Assembly (NCBI GenBank): GCA_003213955.1
Contig: QCMG01000002.1
Span: 100,735-164,734 of the forward strand
From: Prochlorococcus sp. AG-418-M08
GTDB lineage: Bacteria; Cyanobacteriota; Cyanobacteriia; PCC-6307; Cyanobiaceae
Direction of reading: 5' to 3'
Length of the DNA: 64,000 nucleotides
Below the pieces are notes generated by a model. That model did not search any database. It saw only the letters and a program-made list of their open reading frames with translations, and was not told the origin of the DNA. Shown here piece by piece: positions 34,383 through 43,258 of this stretch (position 1 is the stretch's first letter; each line of letters begins with the position of its first letter). A program made the translations under genes and the position numbers.

Positions 34383-36191
34383 TTATCTGAAATTTAAAAT
34401 TATCAATGCAGGCACTGTAAATGACATTATAAGTGTTAATCCTGCTCCGTATTTTGCAATATCAAAAAATCTATATCTTCCAGGACCGTAAACCATTAAA
34501 TTTGTTTGATAACCCATTGGAGTTAAGAAAGATTGACTTGCTCCAAATAAAACAAGCATTATTAAAGCGCTTGGTGAAATTCCTAAAACATTTGAAAACT
34601 CGATAGCAACAGGCAGAATCAGAGCAACAGAAGCAGCATTACTAATAAATTGAGTAAGGATAACGGTAGATACAAAAATTACGACAAGTGCAAAATACAA
34701 AGGCAACCCATCAAGAGCAAAATTAAGATTTAATGCAATTAAATCTGCTAATCCTGTTACCTGCATAGCAACACTAAAACATGATAAGGATCCCAGCAAT
34801 AAAATAACGTCTAACCTAATTGATTTTTGTATCTCTGCAGGTCTTAAACATCCAAAAGCAACCATTGCAATAACTGCTAAAAGAACTGAACCTACTAGTG
34901 GAATATTAGTAACAGAAGGTAAAACAACCATCCCTATTGCAATTGCAATCGATATGGGTTTTTTTATCAAGACAGGTAAATCATCTTCGAATTGATCTAA
35001 AACAAGCAAATCATTACTGGCTTGCAAACCTCTTATTGAATCTAACGGCGCTTGCAATAATAAAACATCTCCAGCCCGTAAAACAGCTTGGCCTAATCTC
35101 TCCTGAACAGTTTGTTGACCTCTTCTTAATGCCAAAACTGTTGCATTATGTCGTTGCCTAAATCTTAATTCTCTCAAACTTGCACCAGCCAGAGTTGAGC
35201 CAGCTGGTAAAAGAGCTTCAAATGTTTTAGTACCTTCATCATCTGAGAAAATATTAGATCCATCAAAAGACGTTTTATTTTCTCCCAACAGAATAGTATG
35301 TTCCTGCTGCAGCCTAAATAAGTCAGCCCTTGTAACGCGTATTATTAATCTATCATCCGGTTCAATCTTTCTATCAGCCAATGGTGGAAGAATAACTTTT
35401 CCATTTCGTTGCAATTCGAGAACATCAACGTCAAATCGTCTTTGCAATCTACTATTTCTGAGAGATTGTCCAACTAATTCTGAAGTAGAGGGAATAGTAA
35501 CTTCAGTAAAGTATATATTCATATCCCCATTTTTAATAAACTCCTTATCTCTTCCTCTATCTGGCAAAAGCACGTCAGAAACTAGGATCATGTAGGTTAT
35601 ACCTATAAGCCACACAGGAATTCCGATCGAAGTCAGACTAAATAATTCCAACGCTCCATAACCTAATTGTTGACTAATATCGCTTACAAGAAGATTTACT
35701 GAGCTACCTAATAATGTCAATGTTCCACCTAGTAAAGTCGCAAAAGAAAGAGGTAATAAAACTTTTGATGGCGATATATTTCTCCGCTCGCACCAACCTT
35801 CAATTAAAGGTAACAAAGATGCTACTACTGGAGTATTAGGGACAATTCCAGATATTGGAGCAATCAAAAAAGCGATTAAAGAAATTAATTTCCTTGGCGT
35901 TCTAATACTTTCAGAAGAAATCAATTCTCTTACTCTATCTAAAGCGCCACTTTTGAATAATGCAGAGGAAACTGCAAATAAACCCATAAGGGTGATTAAG
36001 GAAGGGCTACCAAATCCAGCTAAAGCTTTTTCAGGAGAAAGAACCCCTGTAGCTATAAATATTCCAACACATAACAAACCAGTCAATTCTGGCGCAATAG
36101 TATTTTTTATAAACAAAATTATTGACATTATTAAAACAACTACCGTTATTAACGCATCAAAATTATTACTAATAACCGAAATTAGATTCAT
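34383..36191 (-). CDS. DASS/SLC13-type anion:sodium symporter with two TrkA_C domains
   Basis: The 602 residues have N- and C-terminal membrane bundles (about 10-205 and 405-600) and a central soluble part carrying two TrkA_C (RCK-C) domains (about 225-290 and 325-395). Conserved transporter blocks include SGIVPNTPVVASLLPL and QFISNAASVALILPVA. Such proteins carry sulfate or dicarboxylates with Na+, and the soluble domains probably sense a ligand. It lies five bases upstream of ktrB, so it is co-transcribed with the K+ system; why an anion carrier is coupled to K+ uptake is not evident. Confidence 0.88.
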   Translation of the reverse strand: MNLISVISNNFDALITVVVLIMSIILFIKNTIAPELTGLLCVGIFIATGVLSPEKALAGFGSPSLITLMGLFAVSSALFKSGALDRVRELISSESIRTPRKLISLIAFLIAPISGIVPNTPVVASLLPLIEGWCERRNISPSKVLLPLSFATLLGGTLTLLGSSVNLLVSDISQQLGYGALELFSLTSIGIPVWLIGITYMILVSDVLLPDRGRDKEFIKNGDMNIYFTEVTIPSTSELVGQSLRNSRLQRRFDVDVLELQRNGKVILPPLADRKIEPDDRLIIRVTRADLFRLQQEHTILLGENKTSFDGSNIFSDDEGTKTFEALLPAGSTLAGASLRELRFRQRHNATVLALRRGQQTVQERLGQAVLRAGDVLLLQAPLDSIRGLQASNDLLVLDQFEDDLPVLIKKPISIAIAIGMVVLPSVTNIPLVGSVLLAVIAMVAFGCLRPAEIQKSIRLDVILLLGSLSCFSVAMQVTGLADLIALNLNFALDGLPLYFALVVIFVSTVILTQFISNAASVALILPVAIEFSNVLGISPSALIMLVLFGASQSFLTPMGYQTNLMVYGPGRYRFFDIAKYGAGLTLIMSFTVPALIILNFR

Positions 36192-36240
36192 ATGAAACTT
36201 ATTTAACTCAATATACCCAAAAACAATATTTCAAAAAAGT

Positions 36241-37434
36241 TTAATTGAGATTATCTTTTTTGAGAAACTTTTTAACAATAGATTTTTTTTGAAATATCCA
36301 TGAAGATGCAGATTTTAAGCTTTCGGTAATATCAGGCAACTTAGAAGCATATATAAGTCTTCTTGCTTCAAAAGCCAATTTCCCAGATAAAGTAACACCA
36401 AGTCCAGAAATTGAAGCTTCGCCTATTCCTAAGCTAATCATTTCACCATTATCTTGAAATTCAAAGGGTAAAGGATCTTTTCCTTGAATTAATAGCTCTA
36501 GATTTTTTGCGAGATGATTTCCTTCCTGCATAGCGACCTGAGCAGTTATGGGTAAATCCTCCATTCCTTCAATAACTGAAATATCACCAATAGCAAAACA
36601 ATTTTTATGGTTTTCTATTTGCAAATTATTATTAACTAAAATTCGTCCAAATTTTTTTGTTATTTGATCAGTTTCTAAATAAGACAAATTAGGTTTAACA
36701 CCTGCATTCCATATAACAATATCTTTATCCAAGTAAGTTATTCCAACCTCACTAGAAATACTAATCCTAGTTTCTGAGACTTCTTTAACTATTGAATTCA
36801 AAAGCACGTTGATTTTTCTTTTTTCTAATGCCTTCTCTGCTTGTTCTCTATTAAAAATTTTGTTTTTATTGAGGATTTCGTTTGATTTTTCTATTACATT
36901 AATTTCAAATTGGTCTGTAAATATATCCTTAATTTTGCATGCCAACTCGACACCAGAGGGACCACCTCCAACTATGAACAACTTTTTATGCAACGCAGTA
37001 TCTTGTGATTTTTTTAAAAAAGAATTTAATTTATTTAGATCGTGAACATCATTAAAAAAATAACAATTTTCATCTACACCTTTTATAAAAAAACTATTTG
37101 GAATAGATCCTGTACAGATAACAAGATACTGATAACTTAATTTTAAATCGTCACTAAATTCAAGAATATTTTCTTTGAAGGAAATCTTAGTTAAACAATT
37201 TCTTAAAAAAGTTATACCCGCATTAGAAAAAATATTTGCAAATTCTGGAGTGGCTTCCCAACTTCTTATTTCTTTACTTAAAACTTCGTACATTAAAGGT
37301 TTAAATATAAAGTTAGTTTCAGAATCAACCACAAGAATCGGTAAAGAAGAATTAAGTTTCTTTAAATTTAAAGCAAATGTCATACCTGCAAAACCTGCTC
37401 CAACTATTACTATTGGTTTTTGTATTGATTTCAT
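36241..37434 (-). CDS. type II NAD(P)H:quinone oxidoreductase (NDH-2)
   Basis: The 397 residues have two dinucleotide-binding folds, with GAGFAG at 12-17 for FAD and GGGPSGVE near 165 for NAD(P)H, and the FAD-contacting FAIGDIS block, the layout of single-subunit NDH-2. The enzyme passes electrons from NAD(P)H to plastoquinone without pumping protons. A demethylphylloquinone reductase (NdbB) is a close homologue and cannot be excluded by eye. It is monocistronic, divergent from cysH. Confidence 0.85.
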   Translation of the reverse strand: MKSIQKPIVIVGAGFAGMTFALNLKKLNSSLPILVVDSETNFIFKPLMYEVLSKEIRSWEATPEFANIFSNAGITFLRNCLTKISFKENILEFSDDLKLSYQYLVICTGSIPNSFFIKGVDENCYFFNDVHDLNKLNSFLKKSQDTALHKKLFIVGGGPSGVELACKIKDIFTDQFEINVIEKSNEILNKNKIFNREQAEKALEKRKINVLLNSIVKEVSETRISISSEVGITYLDKDIVIWNAGVKPNLSYLETDQITKKFGRILVNNNLQIENHKNCFAIGDISVIEGMEDLPITAQVAMQEGNHLAKNLELLIQGKDPLPFEFQDNGEMISLGIGEASISGLGVTLSGKLAFEARRLIYASKLPDITESLKSASSWIFQKKSIVKKFLKKDNLN

Positions 37435-37529
37435 TAGAGAAATATTGTTATGCGTAAATGTATTATTAAACTATACGATTAATTTTTAAATTGAGCGAAA
37501 TAAAATTAAACTCATAACCAAACTGAAGA

Positions 37530-38252
37530 ATGATTGAAAAAATCGACAAAGATATTCAAACTAACTTGAGGAAATATAATCAAGAGCTAGTAGATATGAA
37601 GCCTCAAGGAATGCTTTCATGGGGTTATAAAAAGTTTGATAATCAATTTGCTATTACAACAAGTTTTGGTATACAATCGTCAGTCCTTTTAGATATGGTC
37701 AGTAAATTATGTCTACAAAAAAAAATCAAAATATTTTGGATAGATACAGGTTACCTTCCTCCAGAAACATACCATTACGCTGAAAAGCTTATTGATAATT
37801 TATCCTTAGAAGTTGAAGTTCTGCAAAGTGAATTATCTCCAGCAAGAATGGAGGCCAAATACGGAAAACTGTGGGAAACGAATAAAGAGAGTGATTTAGA
37901 TAAGTATCATGAATTGAGAAAAATAAAACCTTTAGAAAATGGTCTAGAAAAATATGATATTTTCTGCTGGGCAAGTGGTGTTAGATCAAGTCAAACAGAA
38001 AATAGAAACAAAATGAAATTCATAGACCTCATTCGTCAAAGACTCTCTTTAAGACCTTTATTGAATTGGACAAATAAAGATATTTTTTATTATATGGAAG
38101 AGAATAATTTACCTGGCCATCCACTTTTTATCAAAGGTTATTCTTCTGTAGGAGATTGGCATTCAAGCAGTCCCGATGGTATTGAAACAAAGGGCAGAAA
38201 TACAAGATTTGGGGGGATTAAACAAGAATGTGGCATACACACTAATAATTAA
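37530..38252 (+). CDS. cysH: phosphoadenylyl-sulfate (PAPS) reductase
   Basis: CysH reduces activated sulfate to sulfite. The 240 residues have the P-loop-like TSFGIQSSVLLDM (44-56), the substrate block WASGVRSSQTENR and the catalytic C-terminal ECGIH with C234. The Cys-Cys pairs that bind 4Fe-4S in APS reductases are absent: the equivalent region reads YHELRKIKPL (126-135). This suggests the PAPS-specific, thioredoxin-dependent, Fe-S-free type. It precedes coaX by 15 bases. Confidence 0.92.
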   Translation: MIEKIDKDIQTNLRKYNQELVDMKPQGMLSWGYKKFDNQFAITTSFGIQSSVLLDMVSKLCLQKKIKIFWIDTGYLPPETYHYAEKLIDNLSLEVEVLQSELSPARMEAKYGKLWETNKESDLDKYHELRKIKPLENGLEKYDIFCWASGVRSSQTENRNKMKFIDLIRQRLSLRPLLNWTNKDIFYYMEENNLPGHPLFIKGYSSVGDWHSSSPDGIETKGRNTRFGGIKQECGIHTNN

Positions 38253-38267
38253 ATTGATCATAGAAAA

Positions 38268-38963
38268 ATGGTCTTAGATATAAATTTTTTATTAGTAGGC
38301 AATAGTAGGCTTCATTGGGCAAAATATTCTAAAAATCAATCTAAATTCTTCCATACTAAAAAAGAGCAAAAAGTTCCCGAAAATATAGATCTTGATCAAT
38401 TAATTTGGGCTGCTGTAGGAAAACAACCAAATTTTTTGCTGAAAAAAGAAAATGAAATAAAAACTAAAGATATTCAGTTATCAAATCTTCCTGATTATTT
38501 TGGAGTTGATAGAGCTCTTGCCTGTCTTGCCGCTTTAAAAATTATTGAAAACCCTTTCAAAAAAGATTTGCTAATTGCAGATTTTGGAACAATATTATCA
38601 ATAACAAAATTAAATTCAAATGGGTCTATTATTGGAGGTCAACTTCTTCCGGGTTTTTTAACACAATTAAAATCAATGGAACAAAATACAAAAAATCTTA
38701 AAGTTCCCAAAAAATATGATATTCCGATCAAAGATTTTTTAATTAATACAGAAGAAGCAATCTTAAAAGGAGTAATCAACTCTCTTACTGGCGTGATTAA
38801 TAGTTTATTTAATCCAAAAAAGGATATTTTAATCATCTGTGGAGGAGACTCTCAATTACTCACAAAAGCTATAAATAATCAAAAAGACAATATTATAAAT
38901 GCTCCTAATTTAGTTATGGAAGGGATGATTATTCACCATATGTCCATAAAAAAATTAGCTTAA
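38268..38963 (+). CDS. coaX: type III pantothenate kinase
   Basis: CoaX phosphorylates pantothenate, the first committed step of CoA synthesis. The 231 residues have the actin-like fold motifs: GNSRLHWA near the N-terminus, YFGVDRALACLAA (substrate region), ADFGTILSIT (phosphate 2 region) and GGQLLPGF. This is the feedback-resistant type III enzyme, distinct from CoaA. It lies after cysH and overlaps the convergent peroxiredoxin gene by nine bases. Confidence 0.88.
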   Translation: MVLDINFLLVGNSRLHWAKYSKNQSKFFHTKKEQKVPENIDLDQLIWAAVGKQPNFLLKKENEIKTKDIQLSNLPDYFGVDRALACLAALKIIENPFKKDLLIADFGTILSITKLNSNGSIIGGQLLPGFLTQLKSMEQNTKNLKVPKKYDIPIKDFLINTEEAILKGVINSLTGVINSLFNPKKDILIICGGDSQLLTKAINNQKDNIINAPNLVMEGMIIHHMSIKKLA

Positions 38964-39422
38964 TCCAAGGTCTGCAATTATATGATCAGCCATTATTGCT
39001 GCTTTTACCTTTAAGTAAATTTTTTCGATGTTCCCTTCAGTATCAATTAAAAAAGTATTTCTCATCGTTCCCATATATTCTTTTCCCATGAATTTCTTCA
39101 GTCCATAGCTATCGTAATCAGAAGAAACTTTGAAAGGTTCAGGATCAGTTAAAAGAATAAAAGGTAAATTAAATTTTTCTATAAACTTCAGATGAGAGGA
39201 TGCATTATCTTTACTAATACCAAGCACAACAATATTATTTTTTTGGAGTAAATCCCAATTCTCTTTAAAATTACATGCTTCTTTAGTACATCCTGGAGTA
39301 TTATCTTTTGGATAAAAATATAGTATTATTCTTTTACCTTTAAAATCACTAAGAGAAACTTCTTTCTCAAAAGAATCTTTTAATTTAAATTCTGGTGCTT
39401 TGTCGCCAACCTTAAGAGCCAT
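38955..39422 (-). CDS. thioredoxin-dependent peroxiredoxin Q (BCP)
   Basis: From the ATG at 39422 the product has 155 residues starting MALKVGDKAPEF, with the peroxidatic cysteine C45 in PGCTKEAC and the resolving cysteine C50 five residues later, the atypical 2-Cys arrangement of PrxQ. It reduces peroxides with electrons from thioredoxin. An in-frame start 36 bases upstream would add MVFYIHTHLIIS, which is not family-like, so I reject it. The start codon shares one base with the divergent phosphopantetheinyl-transferase start. Confidence 0.92.
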   Translation of the reverse strand: MALKVGDKAPEFKLKDSFEKEVSLSDFKGKRIILYFYPKDNTPGCTKEACNFKENWDLLQKNNIVVLGISKDNASSHLKFIEKFNLPFILLTDPEPFKVSSDYDSYGLKKFMGKEYMGTMRNTFLIDTEGNIEKIYLKVKAAIMADHIIADLGLS

Positions 39423-40078
39423 TGAAATTATTAAATGAGTATGAATATAAAATACCAAAAATTTGGTTTTATGGGATTAAGGGTGCGCAAGATGTCGCAA
39501 CTGTAGAAGAAATTAAAACTGCAAAAAAACTAACAAATTCAAGATCAAAGATTTTCTTAGAAACAAGAGCTTATTTACGGCAATCACTTTCAACACTTTT
39601 TGATTTAGACCCTCTAGAAATTCCAATTAATGCACAACCTGGAGAACCTCCAAGTTTACCCTCTGGGATGGGAAATATCAGTTTAAGTCATTGTAAAGAT
39701 GCCATTACTATAGTCTGGCATAAAGACAAAATAGGGATTGATATTGAGAGAACAGATAGAGATTTTAGCCATGTAAAATTTGCAGAAAAATATTTTTTTC
39801 ATACCAATAAATCAAACCATAATAATTATTTAACAAAAAATATGATATTAAATCAATGGTGTGCTGTTGAAGCGGCTATAAAATGGGATCATGGAAAATT
39901 AGCTAAAGACATTAACCAATGGCAATTTTTTGAAAAGCCAAAAGAGTTAATTCATAAGAAGAAAAACATACATTTAAATTATTCACAGATTAACTTCCAT
40001 AATTGGACTATCGCTTTAGCTTACGAAGAAAAAACTTATTTTAATCCTCAGATTATTTGTTGTTCGACAAATTTTTAG
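39422..40078 (+). CDS. 4'-phosphopantetheinyl transferase (Sfp/HetI type)
   Basis: The enzyme attaches the phosphopantetheine arm to acyl carrier proteins. Motifs are the metal-binding GIDIE (105-109) and WCAVEAAIK (146-154), where E150 and K154 are kept but the usual lysine of KEA is valine (V149). The N-terminal GEPPSLP and ISLSHC blocks are also typical. The only near start is TTG at 39422, sharing a base with the divergent peroxiredoxin ATG, so the true start is uncertain. The gene converges on rarA with a four-base overlap. Confidence 0.85.
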   Translation: MKLLNEYEYKIPKIWFYGIKGAQDVATVEEIKTAKKLTNSRSKIFLETRAYLRQSLSTLFDLDPLEIPINAQPGEPPSLPSGMGNISLSHCKDAITIVWHKDKIGIDIERTDRDFSHVKFAEKYFFHTNKSNHNNYLTKNMILNQWCAVEAAIKWDHGKLAKDINQWQFFEKPKELIHKKKNIHLNYSQINFHNWTIALAYEEKTYFNPQIICCSTNF

Positions 40079-41364
40079 TTTTCTTTTCTTCTAAGCAAAT
40101 CTTCATGTTGAGTTTTTTCCCATCCATTATTTTTTGGTTCCCATATTTTTAAACCTCTTAAAGATTTAGGAAGATATTCTTGTGCGACCCAATTACCTGG
40201 ATAATTATGAGGATTGACATAACTATTAGAATTATTTTTTAAATGAATTGGAACATCAAAAGCACTGCTAGATTTGATTATTTCAATTGCTTTAAAAATA
40301 CTTTTCGTACTATTACTTTTTGGAGCAATAGCTAAATATAAAGAAGCCTGCGTTAAAAAATATAATCCTTCTGGAAAACCAACTCTATCAAAAGCATCAC
40401 AACAGGATTGTACTACCACTATTGCATTAGGATCAGCTATCCCAATATCTTCACTGGCAGATATAAGTAGTCTTCTAAAAATAAAATTAGGATCTTCGCC
40501 AGCCTCCAGCATATTGGCAAGCCAGAATAAAGTTGCATCTGGATCAGAACCTCTTATGGACTTGATAAAAGCACTTATTACATCGTAATGGTTTTGACCA
40601 TTTTTATCGTAAACAATATTTTTCTTTTGAATTGCATCCTCTGCTATTGAGAGATTAATCTTGATTTCTTTAGCATCATTTTCAGGAGTTGTTTCTATGG
40701 CCATCTCTAACGCATTGATTAATGTTCTTGCATCACCGCCAGAAAATTTAATTAAATGAGATATGGCATCTTGAGTTAAGTAAACCTTTTTTGAATCTTT
40801 TTTTTTAGAATAGTGAGTTATGACTTTTTGTATTATTTTCTGCAAATCATTTTCTGACAAAGGAAGTAATGTAAAAATACGAGACCTACTCACAAGCGCT
40901 TTATTAACAGCAAAGAAAGGGTTTTCAGTTGTAGCACCAATAAAAGTTATAGTTCCATTTTCTATTGAAGGTAATAAAGCATCTTGCTGAACTGACGTAA
41001 ATCTATGCACCTCATCAATAAATAAAATTGTTTTTCTTTTTGAATTTATTAATCTATCTTTTGCATTAGCGATTTCATTTCTTAATTCTTTAACACTTGA
41101 TAATACTGCATTTAACTTAATTAATCTTGAACGCGTATTATTGGAAATAATTTCAATTAGAGTAGTTTTTCCAACACCAGGAGGGCCAGAAAAAATAAAA
41201 TTACTAACCTTATCGTTTAATATTGCATTTCTTAAAAGCGAATTCTCATTCAGGATTGGTTGTTGACCAAAAAAATCTTCTAAATTCTTTGGTCTTAATT
41301 GATCTGCCAAAGGTGCATTATTTTCTATTTGAGAATAATTAGTAAATAAATTTTCTGAATGCAT
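40075..41364 (-). CDS. rarA: AAA+ ATPase RarA (MgsA), replication-associated
   Basis: RarA acts at stalled replication forks. The 429 residues start with LADQLRPKNLEDFFGQ, have Walker A GPPGVGKTT (60-68) and Walker B FIDEVHRF, the sensor block GATTENPFF, and the C-terminal tetramerisation region with DPDATLFWLANMLEAGEDP. Length fits the bacterial family. It overlaps the phosphopantetheinyl transferase gene by four bases, and pgm lies 32 bases away upstream on the same strand. Confidence 0.9.
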   Translation of the reverse strand: MHSENLFTNYSQIENNAPLADQLRPKNLEDFFGQQPILNENSLLRNAILNDKVSNFIFSGPPGVGKTTLIEIISNNTRSRLIKLNAVLSSVKELRNEIANAKDRLINSKRKTILFIDEVHRFTSVQQDALLPSIENGTITFIGATTENPFFAVNKALVSRSRIFTLLPLSENDLQKIIQKVITHYSKKKDSKKVYLTQDAISHLIKFSGGDARTLINALEMAIETTPENDAKEIKINLSIAEDAIQKKNIVYDKNGQNHYDVISAFIKSIRGSDPDATLFWLANMLEAGEDPNFIFRRLLISASEDIGIADPNAIVVVQSCCDAFDRVGFPEGLYFLTQASLYLAIAPKSNSTKSIFKAIEIIKSSSAFDVPIHLKNNSNSYVNPHNYPGNWVAQEYLPKSLRGLKIWEPKNNGWEKTQHEDLLRRKEN

Positions 41365-41396
41365 ATCAAAAAATCAAAAAATCATTACTTTCAATT

Positions 41397-43034
41397 CTAT
41401 GTAATTACTGTAGGAGTTTCCATTTGAGTAAGTTTTGAAATGTTTAATAAAGCATCTAAATCATTTATTAAAGGTTTCAAAGCAATCTGAGGATTTAACG
41501 AAAGATTCTGTTGAGGATTAAAAAATTTCTCAAAGTAAAGTCTTAATGTTGCACCCTTAGTTCCAGTTCCAGAAAGGCGCACAATTAATCGCGAATTATC
41601 ATCAAGCACCAATCTTAAACCTTGATTTTCACTTGTGGAATTATCAACGGGATCTAAATATGAAAAGTTATCTGCAACTTTAACTAAATGGCCGGCAAAA
41701 CTATTTCCTTTTAAATGTTCGAGCATAGAAGTTAGGTTACCAAAGATTTGATTAGCAATATTTGAGGGAATTGCCTCATAATCATGTCTTGAATAATAAT
41801 TCCTACCAAATTGTTTCCAATGATTCTGCATCAAGTCACTTACTGAACATTTTTTCTCAGCTAAAACTTGTAACCAATACAAAACTGCCCATAATCCATC
41901 TTTCTCTCTCACATGATTACTACCTGTTCCGAAACTTTCTTCTCCACATAAAGTAATTAAATTAGAATCTAAAAGATTTCCAAAAAACTTCCAACCAGTA
42001 GGTGTCTCGTAACAAGGTATATTTAATGCTCGAGCAACATTATCAACCGCTGAGCTGGTTGGCATGGATCGTGCCACACCTGTAATACCATCTTTATAAC
42101 CAGGGACACATTTTGTGTTAGCAGTGATAACTGCAAGGCTATCACTAGGATTTACAAAACATCCATTTCCTAAAATCATATTCCTATCTCCATCTCCATC
42201 GCATGCAGCACCAAAACTATAAGATTTTTTATTTAGTAACAAATCAGCCAAGTGGGATGCGTAAGTAAGATTAGGATCAGGATGCAAACCCCCAAAATCT
42301 TTTAGCGGGTTACCATTCATGACACAATCATGTGCAAGACCCATTTTTTCAACAAAAATATTTTTTGCATATGGGCCTGTAACCGCATTCATTGCATCAA
42401 AGATTAACGAGAAGTCTTTTTTTAAAAAATCACTAATTTGATCAAAATCAAAAATTTTCTCCATCAAATTAGAATAATCTTTTAATCCATCAATAATTTC
42501 TAAGGTAGTTTCACCATAAGAATAAGTCCCATATTCACTAAAATCAGGTAATTCAATTTTACAAATTTTATAACTAGTTAGTAATTGTGAAGCCTTGAAA
42601 ATCTTATTAGTAATCATCTCAGGAGCTGGGCCACCATTAGAGATATTCAATTTCACTCCAAAGTCGCCATCAATACCCCCAGGATTATGGCTTGCAGAAA
42701 GAATAATTCCACCAACAGCTTTTTCTTTTCTAATTAAATGTGATGTCGCAGGAGTAGATAGTAAACCATATTTTGGAACAATAATCTTTTGAACTTTATG
42801 AGCAATGCATATTTGGACAATTTTTTCTATTGCTTCAATATTGCCATATCTACCATCACCACCAACTACTAATGTTGAACCTTTTAAATCTTCCAATGAT
42901 TGTAGGATTGCTTCAATAAAAACTTCTAAATAGTGTTCTTCCTGAAACTTTAAAGTGCTTTTTCTTAAACCAGAAGTGCCCGGTTTTTGATCTAAAAAAG
43001 GAGAATTTATATTTATAACATTAACTTCAGTCAT
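41397..43034 (-). CDS. pgm: phosphoglucomutase
   Basis: The enzyme interconverts glucose-1-phosphate and glucose-6-phosphate for glycogen and sugar-nucleotide synthesis. From ATG at 43034 the product has 545 residues; it opens with PGTSGLRKS, and the phosphoserine loop is SASHNP with S115. The metal loop is CDGDGDRN and the sugar-binding loop CGEESFG. A longer frame up to 43109 would add 25 residues (MVYRYVKNIR) before the conserved start, which I reject. It is 32 bases upstream of rarA on the same strand. Confidence 0.92.
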   Translation of the reverse strand: MTEVNVININSPFLDQKPGTSGLRKSTLKFQEEHYLEVFIEAILQSLEDLKGSTLVVGGDGRYGNIEAIEKIVQICIAHKVQKIIVPKYGLLSTPATSHLIRKEKAVGGIILSASHNPGGIDGDFGVKLNISNGGPAPEMITNKIFKASQLLTSYKICKIELPDFSEYGTYSYGETTLEIIDGLKDYSNLMEKIFDFDQISDFLKKDFSLIFDAMNAVTGPYAKNIFVEKMGLAHDCVMNGNPLKDFGGLHPDPNLTYASHLADLLLNKKSYSFGAACDGDGDRNMILGNGCFVNPSDSLAVITANTKCVPGYKDGITGVARSMPTSSAVDNVARALNIPCYETPTGWKFFGNLLDSNLITLCGEESFGTGSNHVREKDGLWAVLYWLQVLAEKKCSVSDLMQNHWKQFGRNYYSRHDYEAIPSNIANQIFGNLTSMLEHLKGNSFAGHLVKVADNFSYLDPVDNSTSENQGLRLVLDDNSRLIVRLSGTGTKGATLRLYFEKFFNPQQNLSLNPQIALKPLINDLDALLNISKLTQMETPTVIT

Positions 43035-43066
43035 ACTTTTAAGAAACTCAAAAAAATATAACTTAA

Positions 43067-43258
43067 TTAATGAGGCATTTCGGATGTTCTTAACATAGCG
43101 ATAAACCATAAAGAAGAAATAACTAATGCGCTAAGGATTCCATAATTAATTCCAAACTTAGAAATAGTAATAGGAACTACAAGAGGAAAAGTTAAAGCAC
43201 CAAATAAAGGTGTGAAAGCAACAATTTTTTTAAGCATTAATTTATTTTTTAAAACCAT
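43067..43258 (-). CDS. small two-helix membrane protein, 63 aa
   Basis: The product has two membrane helices (about 10-30 and 36-55) and a short tail ending RTSEMPH. No family is recognised. The ATG at 43258 overlaps the DUF4912 stop by ten bases, while an in-frame ATG at 43237 (MLKKIVAF) would leave a gap instead; neither has a strong Shine-Dalgarno. It lies between the DUF4912 gene and pgm, all on the minus strand. Confidence 0.65.
   Translation of the reverse strand: MVLKNKLMLKKIVAFTPLFGALTFPLVVPITISKFGINYGILSALVISSLWFIAMLRTSEMPH

Noticed and set aside
39423..39458. Longer N-terminus of the peroxiredoxin gene
   Set aside because: The added MVFYIHTHLIIS is not family-like, and the conserved start MALKVGDKAPEF is at 39422.
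43035..43109. Longer N-terminus of phosphoglucomutase
   Set aside because: The added 25 residues precede the conserved MTEVNVI start and are not family-like.
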